Origin: Zoogloeaceae bacterium
GTDB lineage: Bacteria > Pseudomonadota > Gammaproteobacteria > Burkholderiales > Rhodocyclaceae
DNA length: 33,486 nucleotides
Direction: 5' to 3'
Assembly: GCA_016791025.1 (NCBI GenBank)
Contig: JAEUNX010000082.1
Coordinates: 1-33,486 of the forward strand
The notes under the pieces were generated by a model. That model was not told the origin of the DNA. It was given only the letters and a program-made list of their open reading frames with translations, and searched no databases. A program made the position numbers and the translations under genes. Below, piece by piece: positions 24,704-33,128 of this stretch. Within the stretch, counting starts at the first letter, position 1. Every line of letters starts with the position of its first letter.

Positions 24704-26133
24704 CGTTCGGTCAGGGCATTCGCCTTTGCCCGCAATACGGGCTTGAGCAGGTAAGAAAGAATCGATTTCTTCCCGGTGAGGACATCGACCTCGGCCACCA
24801 TCCCGGGAATGATGGGCAGCTTGTCGCCCAATGAAGACTGATGGGTGCGAACCCTCAACACATAAAAGGCGTTCCCTTCGTCGTCGGTAACGGTGTCGGC
24901 GCCGATTTGCTCCACGGTGGCTTCCAGCCCTCCGTAGATGGCGAAATCATAGGCAGTGAACTTGACTGTCGCCGGCTGGCCCGGATGAAGAAACGCAATG
25001 TCCTTGGGTTTGACCCGAGCTTCAAGCAGCAGCGCATCGTCCGAAGGCACAATCTCCACCACCTCCTTGCCAGGCTGCACCACGCCACCCACGGTATTCA
25101 CCAGCAGGCGCTTGATGGTTCCCCGAACGGGGGACTTGACCTCGGCTTTGGCTACCCGATCTGCCAGGGCACCACTGCCGGCCGTGAGACTGGCCAGCTT
25201 GGCCATGGTGTCGGAGAGGTCGCTGCGAAGCTGATTTTGGAAGGTGAGCTCCACCTCCTCGATCTTGCGATTGGATTCCTGAATCGCCGCCTGGACCCGA
25301 GAAATCTGCGCCACCGCCTGATCCCGGTCCCCCCGAAGACGGGCGACATCCCGCTCCAGACGCAGGATGTCCACCTCTGAGACGGCGCCGGATTTGACCA
25401 ACGGTTTGGTGACAGCCAGCTCCTGGGAAGCCAGTTCCAGGCCACGTGCTGCTTGGTCGCGGCGGGCTGTCACCTCGTTGAGTTCCTGCTGGCGCTGATT
25501 GTTTTGCTCCCGTGCGATGGAGATCTGCGCGGCCAGCTCGGCCCGATTCGACTCGAAGAGAATCTTTTCCCGCTCGGCGATCTCTGGTGAGGACCGAAGG
25601 ACCTGAGGCGGTGGAACGAAGGCCTTGCCATGACTGAGCGCTTCCAGCCGCGCCGATTTGGCAAGAAGAGCGAGATATTGCGCCTCATTCTCCTTAAGGT
25701 TGGAAACGAACCGGGTCGGGTCGATCCGCAGCAACAAAGCGCCCGCGTCCACCTGCTGGCCTTCCTTGACCAGGATATCCTCCACGACGCCGCCGTCCAC
25801 CGACTGAATGACCTGCAACTGCGACGACGGAATCACCTTGCCCTCGCCCTTCGTCACCTCGTCCACCTGGGCAACGGCGGCCCAAATCACCAAAATGACG
25901 ACCGTCACGGCCGCGCCCCGCAGCAGTGCCCGGGCCCGCAAGGGCTCCTGCTGCAATCGGGCCCAATCCGCATCCACCGCCCAATCCAGCGCGTCATCCG
26001 GGGCCGGGGGGATCCAGCGGGCGAAGGCCCGATCCAACCATGGTCGCAGGCGCTCGGATAGTCGACCAGAAAGGCGGCCGGCGGACTCCGCGACGGCCAC
26101 CGCTCCGGCAGGCAACTTCTCAGCCGGAATCAT
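24700..26133 (-). CDS. lapC: LapC-like type I secretion membrane-fusion protein (HlyD family)
   Basis: Periplasmic adaptor (477 aa) that joins the inner-membrane ABC exporter to the TolC channel. It has a cytoplasmic N-terminal tail of about 70 residues, one membrane helix (GAAVTVVILVIWAAVAQV, 73-90), a lipoyl half-motif (GKVIPSSQLQVIQSVDGGVVEDILVKEGQQVDAGALLLRID), and a long coiled-coil hairpin (roughly 145-310). The second lipoyl half (VKSPVRGTIKRLLVNTVGGVVQPGKEVVEIVP) is followed by the HlyD signature region PGMVAEVDVLTGKKSILSYLLKPV. ATGA overlaps link it to lapB upstream and the LuxR gene downstream. Assigned as LapC because it belongs to a Lap gene set. Confidence 0.95.
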   Translation of the reverse strand: MIPAEKLPAGAVAVAESAGRLSGRLSERLRPWLDRAFARWIPPAPDDALDWAVDADWARLQQEPLRARALLRGAAVTVVILVIWAAVAQVDEVTKGEGKVIPSSQLQVIQSVDGGVVEDILVKEGQQVDAGALLLRIDPTRFVSNLKENEAQYLALLAKSARLEALSHGKAFVPPPQVLRSSPEIAEREKILFESNRAELAAQISIAREQNNQRQQELNEVTARRDQAARGLELASQELAVTKPLVKSGAVSEVDILRLERDVARLRGDRDQAVAQISRVQAAIQESNRKIEEVELTFQNQLRSDLSDTMAKLASLTAGSGALADRVAKAEVKSPVRGTIKRLLVNTVGGVVQPGKEVVEIVPSDDALLLEARVKPKDIAFLHPGQPATVKFTAYDFAIYGGLEATVEQIGADTVTDDEGNAFYVLRVRTHQSSLGDKLPIIPGMVAEVDVLTGKKSILSYLLKPVLRAKANALTER

Positions 26134-28289
26134 GCCGCCCTCCCGATCCGACCTTGGCGCAGGGCTTCCACCACCTGAGCCTTGGGACCGTCCGCCACGA
26201 TGCGCCCCCCGTCGACGACGATGATGCGATCCACCAGATCCAGGAGCGACGTGCGGTGAGTAATCACAATCATGGTTTTGCCGACACCGTCGGCCGCGAG
26301 GCGGCGCTTGATCTCCTCCTCGCTGGAATGATCCATTGACCCCGTGGGCTCGTCCAGCAACAGTATCGGCGGATCATTGATCAGGGCCCGGGCAATCGCA
26401 ACGCCCTGCCGTTGCCCGCCGGAAAGCGATTCGCCCCGCTCACCCACCGGCATGTCGAATCCCATCGGATGGGCATTGACGAACTCATCAATGGCGCCGA
26501 CGCGGGCCGCCCGGAGGATCGCCGCGTCGTCGGGATGAGGCGCCGCGATGGTGAGGTTGTCCCGCAAGGACCCAAAGAAGAGCGTGATGTCCTGGGGGAC
26601 ATAGCCAATGGCCCGCCGCAACTCCGCTGGATCGAGTTGGCGCGAGTCGATACCATCGATCAGAACCGCCCCGCCGGTCGGCCGGTAAAGGCCGAGGATG
26701 AGCTTTTGCAGCGTCGTCTTGCCCGACCCGATCCGTCCCAGAATCGCCACTCGCTCACCGGCTTGGAGGCGCAGGCTCACGCCACGCAGGGCCTGAGTCT
26801 CCTGGCCGGGATACTGAAAAACCACATCTTTGAATTCGATGTCACCACGAAATCCGCAGCGGCTGACGAAGTTGGCGTCATCCGGACGCTCGACCGGCCG
26901 CTCCATGATGGTGTTGAGCGAGGTCAGTGCGGTGCTCGCATTGTGGTATTGCGTGAGTAGGCCAGTCACCTGCCCAATGGGCGCCATGGCCCGGCCGGCG
27001 AGCATGGTGCAGGCGATCAGCCCGCCCATCGACAGCATCCGCTCGCCGATGAGATAAACACCGACCACCACCACCAACACCGACACCAGTTGCTGGATGC
27101 TCGCCGAGCCATTCAAGGCAGAGGCCGAAAGCAGCCGGAGTTGAGCACTCACCCGCGCCAGAAAGGCCGCGCTCTTCTCCCAGCGCGCTTGCATTCGCCC
27201 CTCGGCGCCCAACGCCTTGAGGGATTCGAGCCCGACCAAACTTTCGATCAGCGTCGCGTTGCGCAGCGCGCCGGCCCGGTAGGTAGTCTCGGCGAGATCA
27301 TGCATCTTGCCCTGCACCGCAAGGGCATAGAGCACTGCCACCGCCATGCCGAAAAGGATCGGAAAGACCAGCGGCCAGCTGATCCAGGCCACCACCACCA
27401 GGAACAACCCGGCAAAGGGGAGATCGACAAAGGCGGTCACCGTGGCGGAGGTAATGAAATCGCGGACCGTCTCGAATGAGCGCAGATTCGCCGCGAAAGA
27501 TCCGGCCGAAACCGGCCGATCCTCCAGCCGTAGACCCAGGACCCGCTCCATGATGTAGGCGGAGAGACGTACGTCAACCCGATTTCCTGCCAGATCAAGG
27601 AAATAGCCCCGCATGGTACGCAGGGCAAAGTCCGCCGTGACAACCAGGACTACCCCCAGGGCGAGCATCCACAGAGTATCCGTGGCCTGATTGGGCACAA
27701 CCCGGTCGTACACGTTCATCGTGAACAGGGGCAAAGCCAATGCGAGCAAATTGATGAGACACGCCGCCACCAGGACGTCCCGGTACAGCGGCCGATTTTC
27801 CTCAATCACACCCCAGAACCAGTGGCGCTGCCGGACCCGCCCCACCTCGGGCGCACGGGCATCGAAGCGAAACTGGGGACGAGCGAGGATGGCGCTCCCC
27901 GCGTAGCGGGCTGCCAGTTCATCGCGGGGAACCGCCGTTTCTGACTCTGGTAATTCCGGCCACACCACCCGGGCTTCTCCGCTTGCGGTCCACCCGAGCA
28001 AGACGCAGGCACTGCTATTTTTGAGGAGCAGGACCACTGGAAGCAACGACCGATTCAGCCCCTCCAGGGACCGGCGGACCACGTTGCTGGCAAATCCGGC
28101 CCGTTTGGCGGCACGGGCGAACAGACTGGGCGTCAGTCCCTCACCCTCCAAGGGGAGCCCGGCAACTGCCGCGTCGCGTCCAAGGGGGCATCCGTGGATG
28201 CGAGCCACCACCAGCAGACATTCAAGCAAGGCGTCCGACACCGCACCACGGTCGGTCTGCACCCCAGGGGGGGGCGTCAAATCAGTCAT
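26130..28289 (-). CDS. lapB: LapB-like type I secretion ABC exporter
   Basis: Inner-membrane ABC exporter (719 aa) that energises adhesin secretion. The N-terminal C39-like domain (residues 15-135) lacks the catalytic cysteine motif, as in RTX exporters that do not cleave a leader. Six transmembrane helices follow (about 160-440), then the ATPase domain with Walker A GRIGSGKTT (near 515), the signature LSGGQRQGVAIARAL, Walker B PPILLLDEPTGSMD and the H-loop VITHR. The ATPase end overlaps the lapC start as ATGA. No strong Shine-Dalgarno is seen before the ATG. It heads the lapB-lapC-luxR-adhesin-small protein series on the minus strand. Length equals that of known LapB. Confidence 0.95.
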   Translation of the reverse strand: MTDLTPPPGVQTDRGAVSDALLECLLVVARIHGCPLGRDAAVAGLPLEGEGLTPSLFARAAKRAGFASNVVRRSLEGLNRSLLPVVLLLKNSSACVLLGWTASGEARVVWPELPESETAVPRDELAARYAGSAILARPQFRFDARAPEVGRVRQRHWFWGVIEENRPLYRDVLVAACLINLLALALPLFTMNVYDRVVPNQATDTLWMLALGVVLVVTADFALRTMRGYFLDLAGNRVDVRLSAYIMERVLGLRLEDRPVSAGSFAANLRSFETVRDFITSATVTAFVDLPFAGLFLVVVAWISWPLVFPILFGMAVAVLYALAVQGKMHDLAETTYRAGALRNATLIESLVGLESLKALGAEGRMQARWEKSAAFLARVSAQLRLLSASALNGSASIQQLVSVLVVVVGVYLIGERMLSMGGLIACTMLAGRAMAPIGQVTGLLTQYHNASTALTSLNTIMERPVERPDDANFVSRCGFRGDIEFKDVVFQYPGQETQALRGVSLRLQAGERVAILGRIGSGKTTLQKLILGLYRPTGGAVLIDGIDSRQLDPAELRRAIGYVPQDITLFFGSLRDNLTIAAPHPDDAAILRAARVGAIDEFVNAHPMGFDMPVGERGESLSGGQRQGVAIARALINDPPILLLDEPTGSMDHSSEEEIKRRLAADGVGKTMIVITHRTSLLDLVDRIIVVDGGRIVADGPKAQVVEALRQGRIGRAA

Positions 28290-28343
28290 TCAAAGGCCAT
28301 CCCGCATAGTCGAGAAGTCACCACCTCAGATGGGCTTGACTTC

Positions 28344-28377
28344 GGCCGGGCCCCTTTGGACTTTAGGGCCGCCGGCC
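28344..28377 (-). other. GC-rich hairpin between nnrS and lapB
   Basis: GGCCGGGCCC (28344-28353) pairs with GGGC (28366-28369) and CCGGCC (28372-28377), with a two-base bulge and a 12-base loop. It lies in the 165-base gap after the nnrS stop codon and upstream of lapB. No T-run follows, so termination is only a possibility. No gene was seen in the rest of the gap, which should hold the lapB promoter. Confidence 0.3.
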
Positions 28378-28454
28378 TTCGGAGCGGATCATCGCACGAG
28401 ACACCGGCGGGCGAGCACCCAGGCCAATCGCGCTCCGCAGCGCGCGGGCTGGGG

Positions 28455-29651
28455 TCAGGGCAGGCCGTCCTCCCGGGTGCGGACCAGCCACGGCCCGTAG
28501 CGCCAGACGAACAGCGCGAGGGCGAGACTGAAACACAGCCCAGAAGCGACCAGGGAGTAATGGGCCAGCCCGGAAGCGGGCACCGCCACCAAGCGCAGGC
28601 CAGCGGCGGAAATCATCAGCCAGTACGCGGTCACCATGGGCCGGGGCAACTCGAGGCGGCGGCCGGTGTGGCCCAGGGCCGTTCGGGTCATCATGCCAAG
28701 CGTCAGGATGCCGATACCGCCCACTGCGACCCCATGAACCGCTGCCGAAAGCAGCCATGGAAGATACCCGACGGCCAGCCCTACCGCACCAAGGCCCAGG
28801 GCGGTGAATCCGTAACCGACGTAGAGAATCCAAAGTAATGGAAGCCGCACCGCCTGGGGACGCCACCAGGACATAAGGCGATGGATATTGACCCCCATCC
28901 CCACCAAGCCAGCGATCACCGGCACCAGCCCATCAACCCCACCAGCAATGCACGCCCCCAGGATCAGGGGCCCGCCCAGCGCCAGACCCAAGACCCACCG
29001 TCCATGGCCCACCTGGGGCACCCCGAGGGCACGATGAGTGAAAAAGGGAATCACCCGCAAGCCAACGAAAAAGATGATCGTAGCCACCATCGTCAGCCCT
29101 ACATGGAGAAACCGACGTGGATCGACGGGCACAGTGCCTGAAATCGCCAGAAAAAAACCCACCTCGGTCAGGCCAAACGTCACCAGCAAGACCGGCACGC
29201 CGACGTTGCGGCGATTCTTCGTTCGCAGAATTGGCTTCGCCACCGCAATGGCGGCGGCCAGATAGAAGGCCTGAGAAACGAGGCAGACGAGCACTGGCGA
29301 ACCCAGGCTTGCGGTCGCCAGGATCCGCGCCCCCAGCCACAAACCTACCAGCCCCGCCAGCACTGCCCCCTGGATCGGCGGCTCACCGGTCCAATTGGCC
29401 ACCGCGGTCAGCAAAAATCCCACGATGATGGCCCCGGTAAAACCCCAGATCATTTCGTGGGCATGCCAGTAGAAGCCGCCGAGACGTCCTCCGCCTACGC
29501 CGCCCAGCACCCAGGCCAGGATCGCGCAAGCCCCGTAAATGGCCGCCAACAAATATAGAGGCCGAAACCCCATCGAAAAGAACGGACGCCATCCCGGAAC
29601 ATTTGGCGTCAAGCGGGGGCGCGGCGGCTCCAGAATGACCAACGGGCTCAT
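28455..29651 (-). CDS. nnrS: NnrS family haem-copper membrane protein
   Basis: Polytopic inner-membrane protein (398 aa) with about twelve helices. NnrS proteins bind haem and copper and protect cells against nitric-oxide stress, and are usually expressed during denitrification. Diagnostic segments are GWRPFFSMGFRPLYLLAA, FYWHAHEMIWGFTGAIIVGFLLTAVANWTG, VGLRVIPFFTHRALG and AAVHGVAVGGIGILTLGMMTRTALGHTGR; the conserved histidines in these are likely haem or metal ligands. Length is normal. An FNR/Dnr-like site lies about 150 bases upstream, fitting anaerobic or NO control. No denitrification reductase genes are in the window. Confidence 0.96.
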   Translation of the reverse strand: MSPLVILEPPRPRLTPNVPGWRPFFSMGFRPLYLLAAIYGACAILAWVLGGVGGGRLGGFYWHAHEMIWGFTGAIIVGFLLTAVANWTGEPPIQGAVLAGLVGLWLGARILATASLGSPVLVCLVSQAFYLAAAIAVAKPILRTKNRRNVGVPVLLVTFGLTEVGFFLAISGTVPVDPRRFLHVGLTMVATIIFFVGLRVIPFFTHRALGVPQVGHGRWVLGLALGGPLILGACIAGGVDGLVPVIAGLVGMGVNIHRLMSWWRPQAVRLPLLWILYVGYGFTALGLGAVGLAVGYLPWLLSAAVHGVAVGGIGILTLGMMTRTALGHTGRRLELPRPMVTAYWLMISAAGLRLVAVPASGLAHYSLVASGLCFSLALALFVWRYGPWLVRTREDGLP

Positions 29652-29742
29652 TTCGGTTTCCCCGCGTCAAGGCCTAAGACGGTGACAACAGCGCGTGTGA
29701 AGTGGCGGGCGATCATGACTTCCTCGGCGTATCGAATCGAGG

Positions 29743-29760
29743 GCGTCACTGGAGTGACGC
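29743..29760. promoter_or_regulatory. 18-base palindrome upstream of nnrS
   Basis: GCGTCACT-GG-AGTGACGC is a perfect 8-bp inverted repeat with a two-base centre, about 92 bases before the nnrS start codon. The short spacing suits a dimeric protein-binding site better than an RNA hairpin. I know no regulator with this exact site. It lies within the 218-base gap between the PAP2 gene and nnrS, which shows no convincing gene. Confidence 0.45.
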
Positions 29761-29799
29761 GCCAAGGCGCCATGACACGCCATTCGCGGCGCAACGCCC

Positions 29800-29813
29800 A
29801 TGATCTGGGTCAA
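29800..29813 (-). promoter_or_regulatory. Candidate FNR/Dnr/NnrR box upstream of nnrS
   Basis: On the minus strand the sequence is TTGAC-CCAG-ATCAT, eight of ten conserved positions of the FNR-type box TTGAT-N4-ATCAA. The genes called nnrS in known denitrifiers are controlled by NnrR/Dnr-type regulators. The site lies 149 bases upstream of the start codon, rather far unless the leader is long. The match is seen directly; its use is inferred. Confidence 0.4.
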
Positions 29814-29869
29814 GCCAGAAAACCATGTCCCTTCCAGCCCGCTCACTCGCAAAAGTCTGGACGACCCCT

Positions 29870-30583
29870 TCAAAGTTCTCCTGGCCGGGCGACCTCTGCC
29901 GCATGGCGCAGGGACCACCAGCCGAAGAGCGCGCCAACCAGGAATCCCGCCGCCAGATCAAGGAAGGCATGCTGCCGGGTGGCCAGGGTGGACCAGAGGA
30001 TCAGGCCGCACTCCAGCCCGTTTGCCCAGCGAACCCAACCCGGCCCTCTCATCGCTCGAGCGAGCCGGTCGAGCCACATCGCGGCAAAGACCGCAGAGGC
30101 CACATGCAATGATGGGCAGGCGTTACCACTTGCATCCACGCCCCGGAGAAGTTCCATGCCCGCGTGGCCGTCCAGGTCGAGGGGAAACGCCGGGACCTGA
30201 GTGGGGAAGATCCAAAAAACCGCCAGACAACCCAGGCACAAAGCGCCGATCCAGCCAGCAAAGCGAAGAAGCGTGGGCAGACTCATCAGAAAAGCGGGGG
30301 GCAGCGAAACATAGACCCACAGCGACACATAGGGGACGAAAGCGGCGGGGGTGAATTGCACCCATTCATCCACGACAGTAAGGGGAACGGTCGCAGGCGG
30401 GCGGATCGGATTTCGCAGGACGACGAAATACCCCCAAAAAAACAGGCCCATGAACACCATGGTCCCCACCGCTTTCAGGATGGTGTGCTGACCCATACGA
30501 CGAGCGATTTCGCCGTACCAGGGCCGCTCGGCGGGATCATTCACGAAAGTGGTGCCAGAAATGGAAGGCGCATTGGGCGCCAT
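29870..30583 (-). CDS. PAP2-family membrane phosphatase/transferase
   Basis: Integral membrane protein (237 aa) with about six helices, related to type 2 phosphatidic acid phosphatases and inositolphosphorylceramide-synthase-like PAP2 proteins. The catalytic motif CPSLHVASA (His160) and the second motif STLATRQHAFLDLAAG (His205 and Asp209) are intact. The first PAP2 motif (KX6RP) is not evident, as in the PAP2_3 subgroup, whose third motif is usually written TGQHYxxD. It is transcribed away from the ACP gene at 30677. Possible jobs are lipid-phosphate removal or head-group transfer in membrane remodelling. A tie to the adjacent polyene-type cluster is conceivable but unproven. Confidence 0.85.
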   Translation of the reverse strand: MAPNAPSISGTTFVNDPAERPWYGEIARRMGQHTILKAVGTMVFMGLFFWGYFVVLRNPIRPPATVPLTVVDEWVQFTPAAFVPYVSLWVYVSLPPAFLMSLPTLLRFAGWIGALCLGCLAVFWIFPTQVPAFPLDLDGHAGMELLRGVDASGNACPSLHVASAVFAAMWLDRLARAMRGPGWVRWANGLECGLILWSTLATRQHAFLDLAAGFLVGALFGWWSLRHAAEVARPGEL

Positions 30584-30637
30584 GGTAGCAAAAGCCCCGC
30601 GGAGAAAGGCCGCGCGGCAACCAAAGACCGGGCAAGG

Positions 30638-30667
30638 TTTTTGTTAACAACGGCCTTCGGCTAAAAT
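30638..30667 (+). promoter_or_regulatory. Candidate promoter and palindrome before the polyene-type cluster
   Basis: TTTTTG (30638-30643) and TAAAAT (30662-30667) are spaced by 18 bases and could be -35 and -10 elements. The perfect palindrome TTGTTAACAA (30641-30650) overlaps the -35 region and could be an operator. The -10 element ends only nine bases before the ACP start codon, and no Shine-Dalgarno is seen, so the transcript might be nearly leaderless. Based on pattern only. Confidence 0.35.
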
Positions 30668-30676
30668 CCACGCCTT

Positions 30677-30916
30677 ATGGATTCCATCGGCCTGATTCGC
30701 CATTTTCTCCAGGACCGCCTCGGCGTCGAGGCGTCGCGAGTCCGCCCTGACACCGTTCTGGGCGAGATCGGCGTCGATTCCCTCATGCTTCTTGAACTCA
30801 TGTTCGAGTTCGAGGATCGCTTCGGCATCAAGCTCTCGCAGGATATCAAATCCCCGGGCACCGTCGGCGGCCTCGCCGACCTGATGGACGGGCTCATCGG
30901 CGGCCCGAAGGCCTGA
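30677..30916 (+). CDS. Acyl carrier protein (first of cluster)
   Basis: Small acidic carrier protein (79 aa) that would hold the growing acyl chain on a phosphopantetheine arm. The attachment serine is Ser35 in IGVDSLMLLELMFEFEDRFGI, the standard ACP helix II motif. The ketosynthase gene begins two bases after its stop codon. In aryl-polyene and xanthomonadin clusters the core begins with paired ACPs and a ketosynthase, as here. It is not the housekeeping AcpP, judging by its sequence and neighbours. Confidence 0.93.
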   Translation: MDSIGLIRHFLQDRLGVEASRVRPDTVLGEIGVDSLMLLELMFEFEDRFGIKLSQDIKSPGTVGGLADLMDGLIGGPKA

Positions 30917-30918
30917 GC

Positions 30919-32169
30919 ATGGTCCGGCGACGGGTTGCAATCACCGGCCTCGGCCTGGTCAGCCCCTACGGCGGTGATCTGGCCGACTTCTTTGCCAAGC
31001 TGCTGGCCGGGCAGTCCGCCGTACGCCACATGGTCACCGAAGACCGGCCGCGCGCCCTGTCCCTCCCGTTCGTCCTGTGTCCTCACTTCGACCCGGAGCA
31101 AAACCTTGGCCGGCCCTTGGCCTCGATGATGGATCGGTTTGCGCAGCTGGGCATGGCCGCAGCCTTCGCGGCTTGGGACGACGCCGGATTGTCCCGCCAG
31201 GCCACCGCCCCCCGGGACGACTGGGGTTGCATGTGGGGCACCGCCCTGGGTGGGACCCTGGCTTACGAGAAGGGCTACCGCGAACTGTGGCAAAACGGGC
31301 GGGACCGCCTGAGCCCGCTGGCGGTGATCCTTGGCATGAACAACGCCGCCAACGCGCACATTTCCATCCAGTTGGGCCTGGGTGGCGACAGCATTAGCCA
31401 CACCGTCGCCTGCGCCTCCTCGGCGGTCGCCATCGGCGAGGCTTTCCGCCGGATCCGTAGCGGCGAGGCCACGGTGATGCTCACCGGCGGATCCGATGCG
31501 CCCCAGGCCTATGGCGTCGCCCGGGCCTGGGAAGCCCTGCGGGTCCTGGCCCCCGGCACCGCCGAAACCGCGTCAGGCGCCTGCCGGCCCTTCGGGGCCG
31601 ACCGCCGGGGACTCGTTCTGGGGGAAGGCGCCGCAGCCATGGTTCTGGAGGATTGGGAACATGCCCAGGGCCGCGGAGCGAAGATCCTTGGTGAAGTTTC
31701 TGGCTACGGAACCAGCTGCGACCACAGCCATCTGGTTCGTCCCGATCCAGCCGGACAGGTTCGCGCCCTGCGCGCCGCCCTGGTCGATGCCGGGCTGGAT
31801 GTGGATGACATCGATTACATCAATGCCCACGGCACGGCCACCGCCGAGGGAGATCCCGCGGAAATCGCCGCCCTGAAGACCACCTTTGGCGACCGGGCCC
31901 CCCGCCTCTCTGTCAGCGCCACCAAATCCCTCCACGGCCACCTCCTCGGTGCCGCCGGCGCCATCGAGGCTGTCGTCACGGTGTTGGCACTGCGCCAGGG
32001 TGCGCTTCCGGCCACCGCAAACCTGGCGGGAAACATCGACCCAGCCTGTGAGGGCGTCGATCACGTGACCGAAAGTCGCCAGGGCCTGGACCTCCGGGCC
32101 GCCCTCTCCAATTCCTTCGCCTTCGGGGGCAGCAACGCCGTGCTCGCCTTCCGGCGCACCGCCTCCTGA
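30919..32169 (+). CDS. Beta-ketoacyl-ACP synthase (FabF-like, aryl-polyene type)
   Basis: Condensing enzyme (416 aa) that extends acyl-ACP with malonyl-ACP. The thiolase fold is clear. The catalytic Cys165 sits in TVACASSAVAIGEA, His304 in NAHGTAT, Lys336 and His341 in SATKSLHGHLLGAAGA, and the C-terminus has the glycine loop SFAFGGSNAVL. It is flanked by two different ACPs and followed by a membrane protein and an AMP-ligase, which places it in a type II polyene pathway rather than housekeeping lipid synthesis. The Cys-His-His triad indicates an active elongation enzyme, not a chain-length-factor. Confidence 0.95.
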   Translation: MVRRRVAITGLGLVSPYGGDLADFFAKLLAGQSAVRHMVTEDRPRALSLPFVLCPHFDPEQNLGRPLASMMDRFAQLGMAAAFAAWDDAGLSRQATAPRDDWGCMWGTALGGTLAYEKGYRELWQNGRDRLSPLAVILGMNNAANAHISIQLGLGGDSISHTVACASSAVAIGEAFRRIRSGEATVMLTGGSDAPQAYGVARAWEALRVLAPGTAETASGACRPFGADRRGLVLGEGAAAMVLEDWEHAQGRGAKILGEVSGYGTSCDHSHLVRPDPAGQVRALRAALVDAGLDVDDIDYINAHGTATAEGDPAEIAALKTTFGDRAPRLSVSATKSLHGHLLGAAGAIEAVVTVLALRQGALPATANLAGNIDPACEGVDHVTESRQGLDLRAALSNSFAFGGSNAVLAFRRTAS

Positions 32170-32193
32170 CCCAACGTTTCCGGACACCCCGTC

Positions 32194-32478
32194 ATGACCT
32201 CCAACACCTCCCCCGAAGCCGTCAGCCTCCTGATGCCCGAAGTTGCCGGCCTGATCGTCGAAGCCTTGAACCTGGACATGGCGCCGGAGGACATCGAGCC
32301 CGATGCCCCGTTGTTCGGTGACGGCCTCGGCCTCGACTCCATTGACGTCCTGGAGGTCGCCCTCGTGATCTCCAAGCGCTACGGATTCCAATTGCGCTCC
32401 GACAGTGAAGACAACGTCCGCATTTTCAGTTCGCTCCGGGCCCTGAGCGCCCATATCGTGGCGCAACGAACGCAATGA
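32194..32478 (+). CDS. Acyl carrier protein (second of cluster)
   Basis: Carrier protein (94 aa) with the phosphopantetheine serine at Ser49 in LGLDSIDVLEVALVISKRYGF. The preceding segment EDIEPDAPLFGDGLGLDSID is typical of ACPs in aryl-polyene clusters, which differ from the first ACP of the pair. It starts 24 bases after the ketosynthase stop codon. Its own stop codon overlaps the next gene as ATGA, so translation of the two is probably coupled. Confidence 0.93.
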   Translation: MTSNTSPEAVSLLMPEVAGLIVEALNLDMAPEDIEPDAPLFGDGLGLDSIDVLEVALVISKRYGFQLRSDSEDNVRIFSSLRALSAHIVAQRTQ

Positions 32479-33128
32479 CCGCTTCGTTCGGCGGCGCAGC
32501 CCGCCTCGTACTTGCCGGGCTCCTGGCCCTGATCTGGGCGGTGGCGGCCCACCTGGGCAGCAGCGGGCGGGGCGATCCCGACGTGAATGCGATCCTCGCC
32601 CTGGCGCCAATCCTGGGCTCGTTGATGGCACTCGCGATTCGCGGCCCCGGAAGGATTTGGGCTTTCCTCGCCCTGCTGGCCGCCGCGGCCGCCCTCGTGA
32701 TGACCTGGCAGGCGGTCCGTGCCAACGTGGCGTTTTTGTATTTCCTGCAGAATTTCGGCGTCAATATCGCTCTGGCCGTCCTGTTTGGACGCACCCTCTC
32801 CGGTCCTGGGGAACCCCTCGTGACCCACCTCGCCCGCAGCATTGAAGGCCCCCACCTCTCTGCGCGCAAACTTCGCTACACCCGCCAGGTCACCCAGGCC
32901 TGGACCGTGTTCTTCCTGGCCAATGCGGCCCTTTCCGCGGTCCTGTTCGCCACGGTCTCGGCAGCAGCTTGGTCGATCTACGCAAACCTTCTCGGCGGGC
33001 CGCTGGTGCTGGCCATGTTCATTGCCGAACATCTCTGGCGCCGACGCGTCCTCCCGCCCGCCGAACGTCCCAGCCTCGCCACGGTCATTCGGGCCTGGCG
33101 CCAGCATCGCTCGACCCCGGCCGCATGA
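32475..33128 (+). CDS. Membrane protein of aryl-polyene-type cluster (COG4648-like)
   Basis: Predicted inner-membrane protein (217 aa) with about five to six helices, first hydrophobic segment LVLAGLLALIWAVAAHL and a central conserved stretch FLYFLQNFGVNIALAVLFGRTL. A basic loop with LARSIEGPHLSARKLRYTRQVTQAWTVFF follows. From memory this fits the COG4648 'predicted membrane protein' found between the ACP and the AMP-ligase in aryl-polyene gene clusters. Its biochemical role is not established. ATGA overlaps link it to both neighbours. Confidence 0.85.
   Translation: MTASFGGAARLVLAGLLALIWAVAAHLGSSGRGDPDVNAILALAPILGSLMALAIRGPGRIWAFLALLAAAAALVMTWQAVRANVAFLYFLQNFGVNIALAVLFGRTLSGPGEPLVTHLARSIEGPHLSARKLRYTRQVTQAWTVFFLANAALSAVLFATVSAAAWSIYANLLGGPLVLAMFIAEHLWRRRVLPPAERPSLATVIRAWRQHRSTPAA

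Noticed and set aside
31573-32631. 352-codon minus-strand frame across the ketosynthase and second ACP
   Set aside because: It is antisense to genes with intact active sites and has shadow-frame composition.
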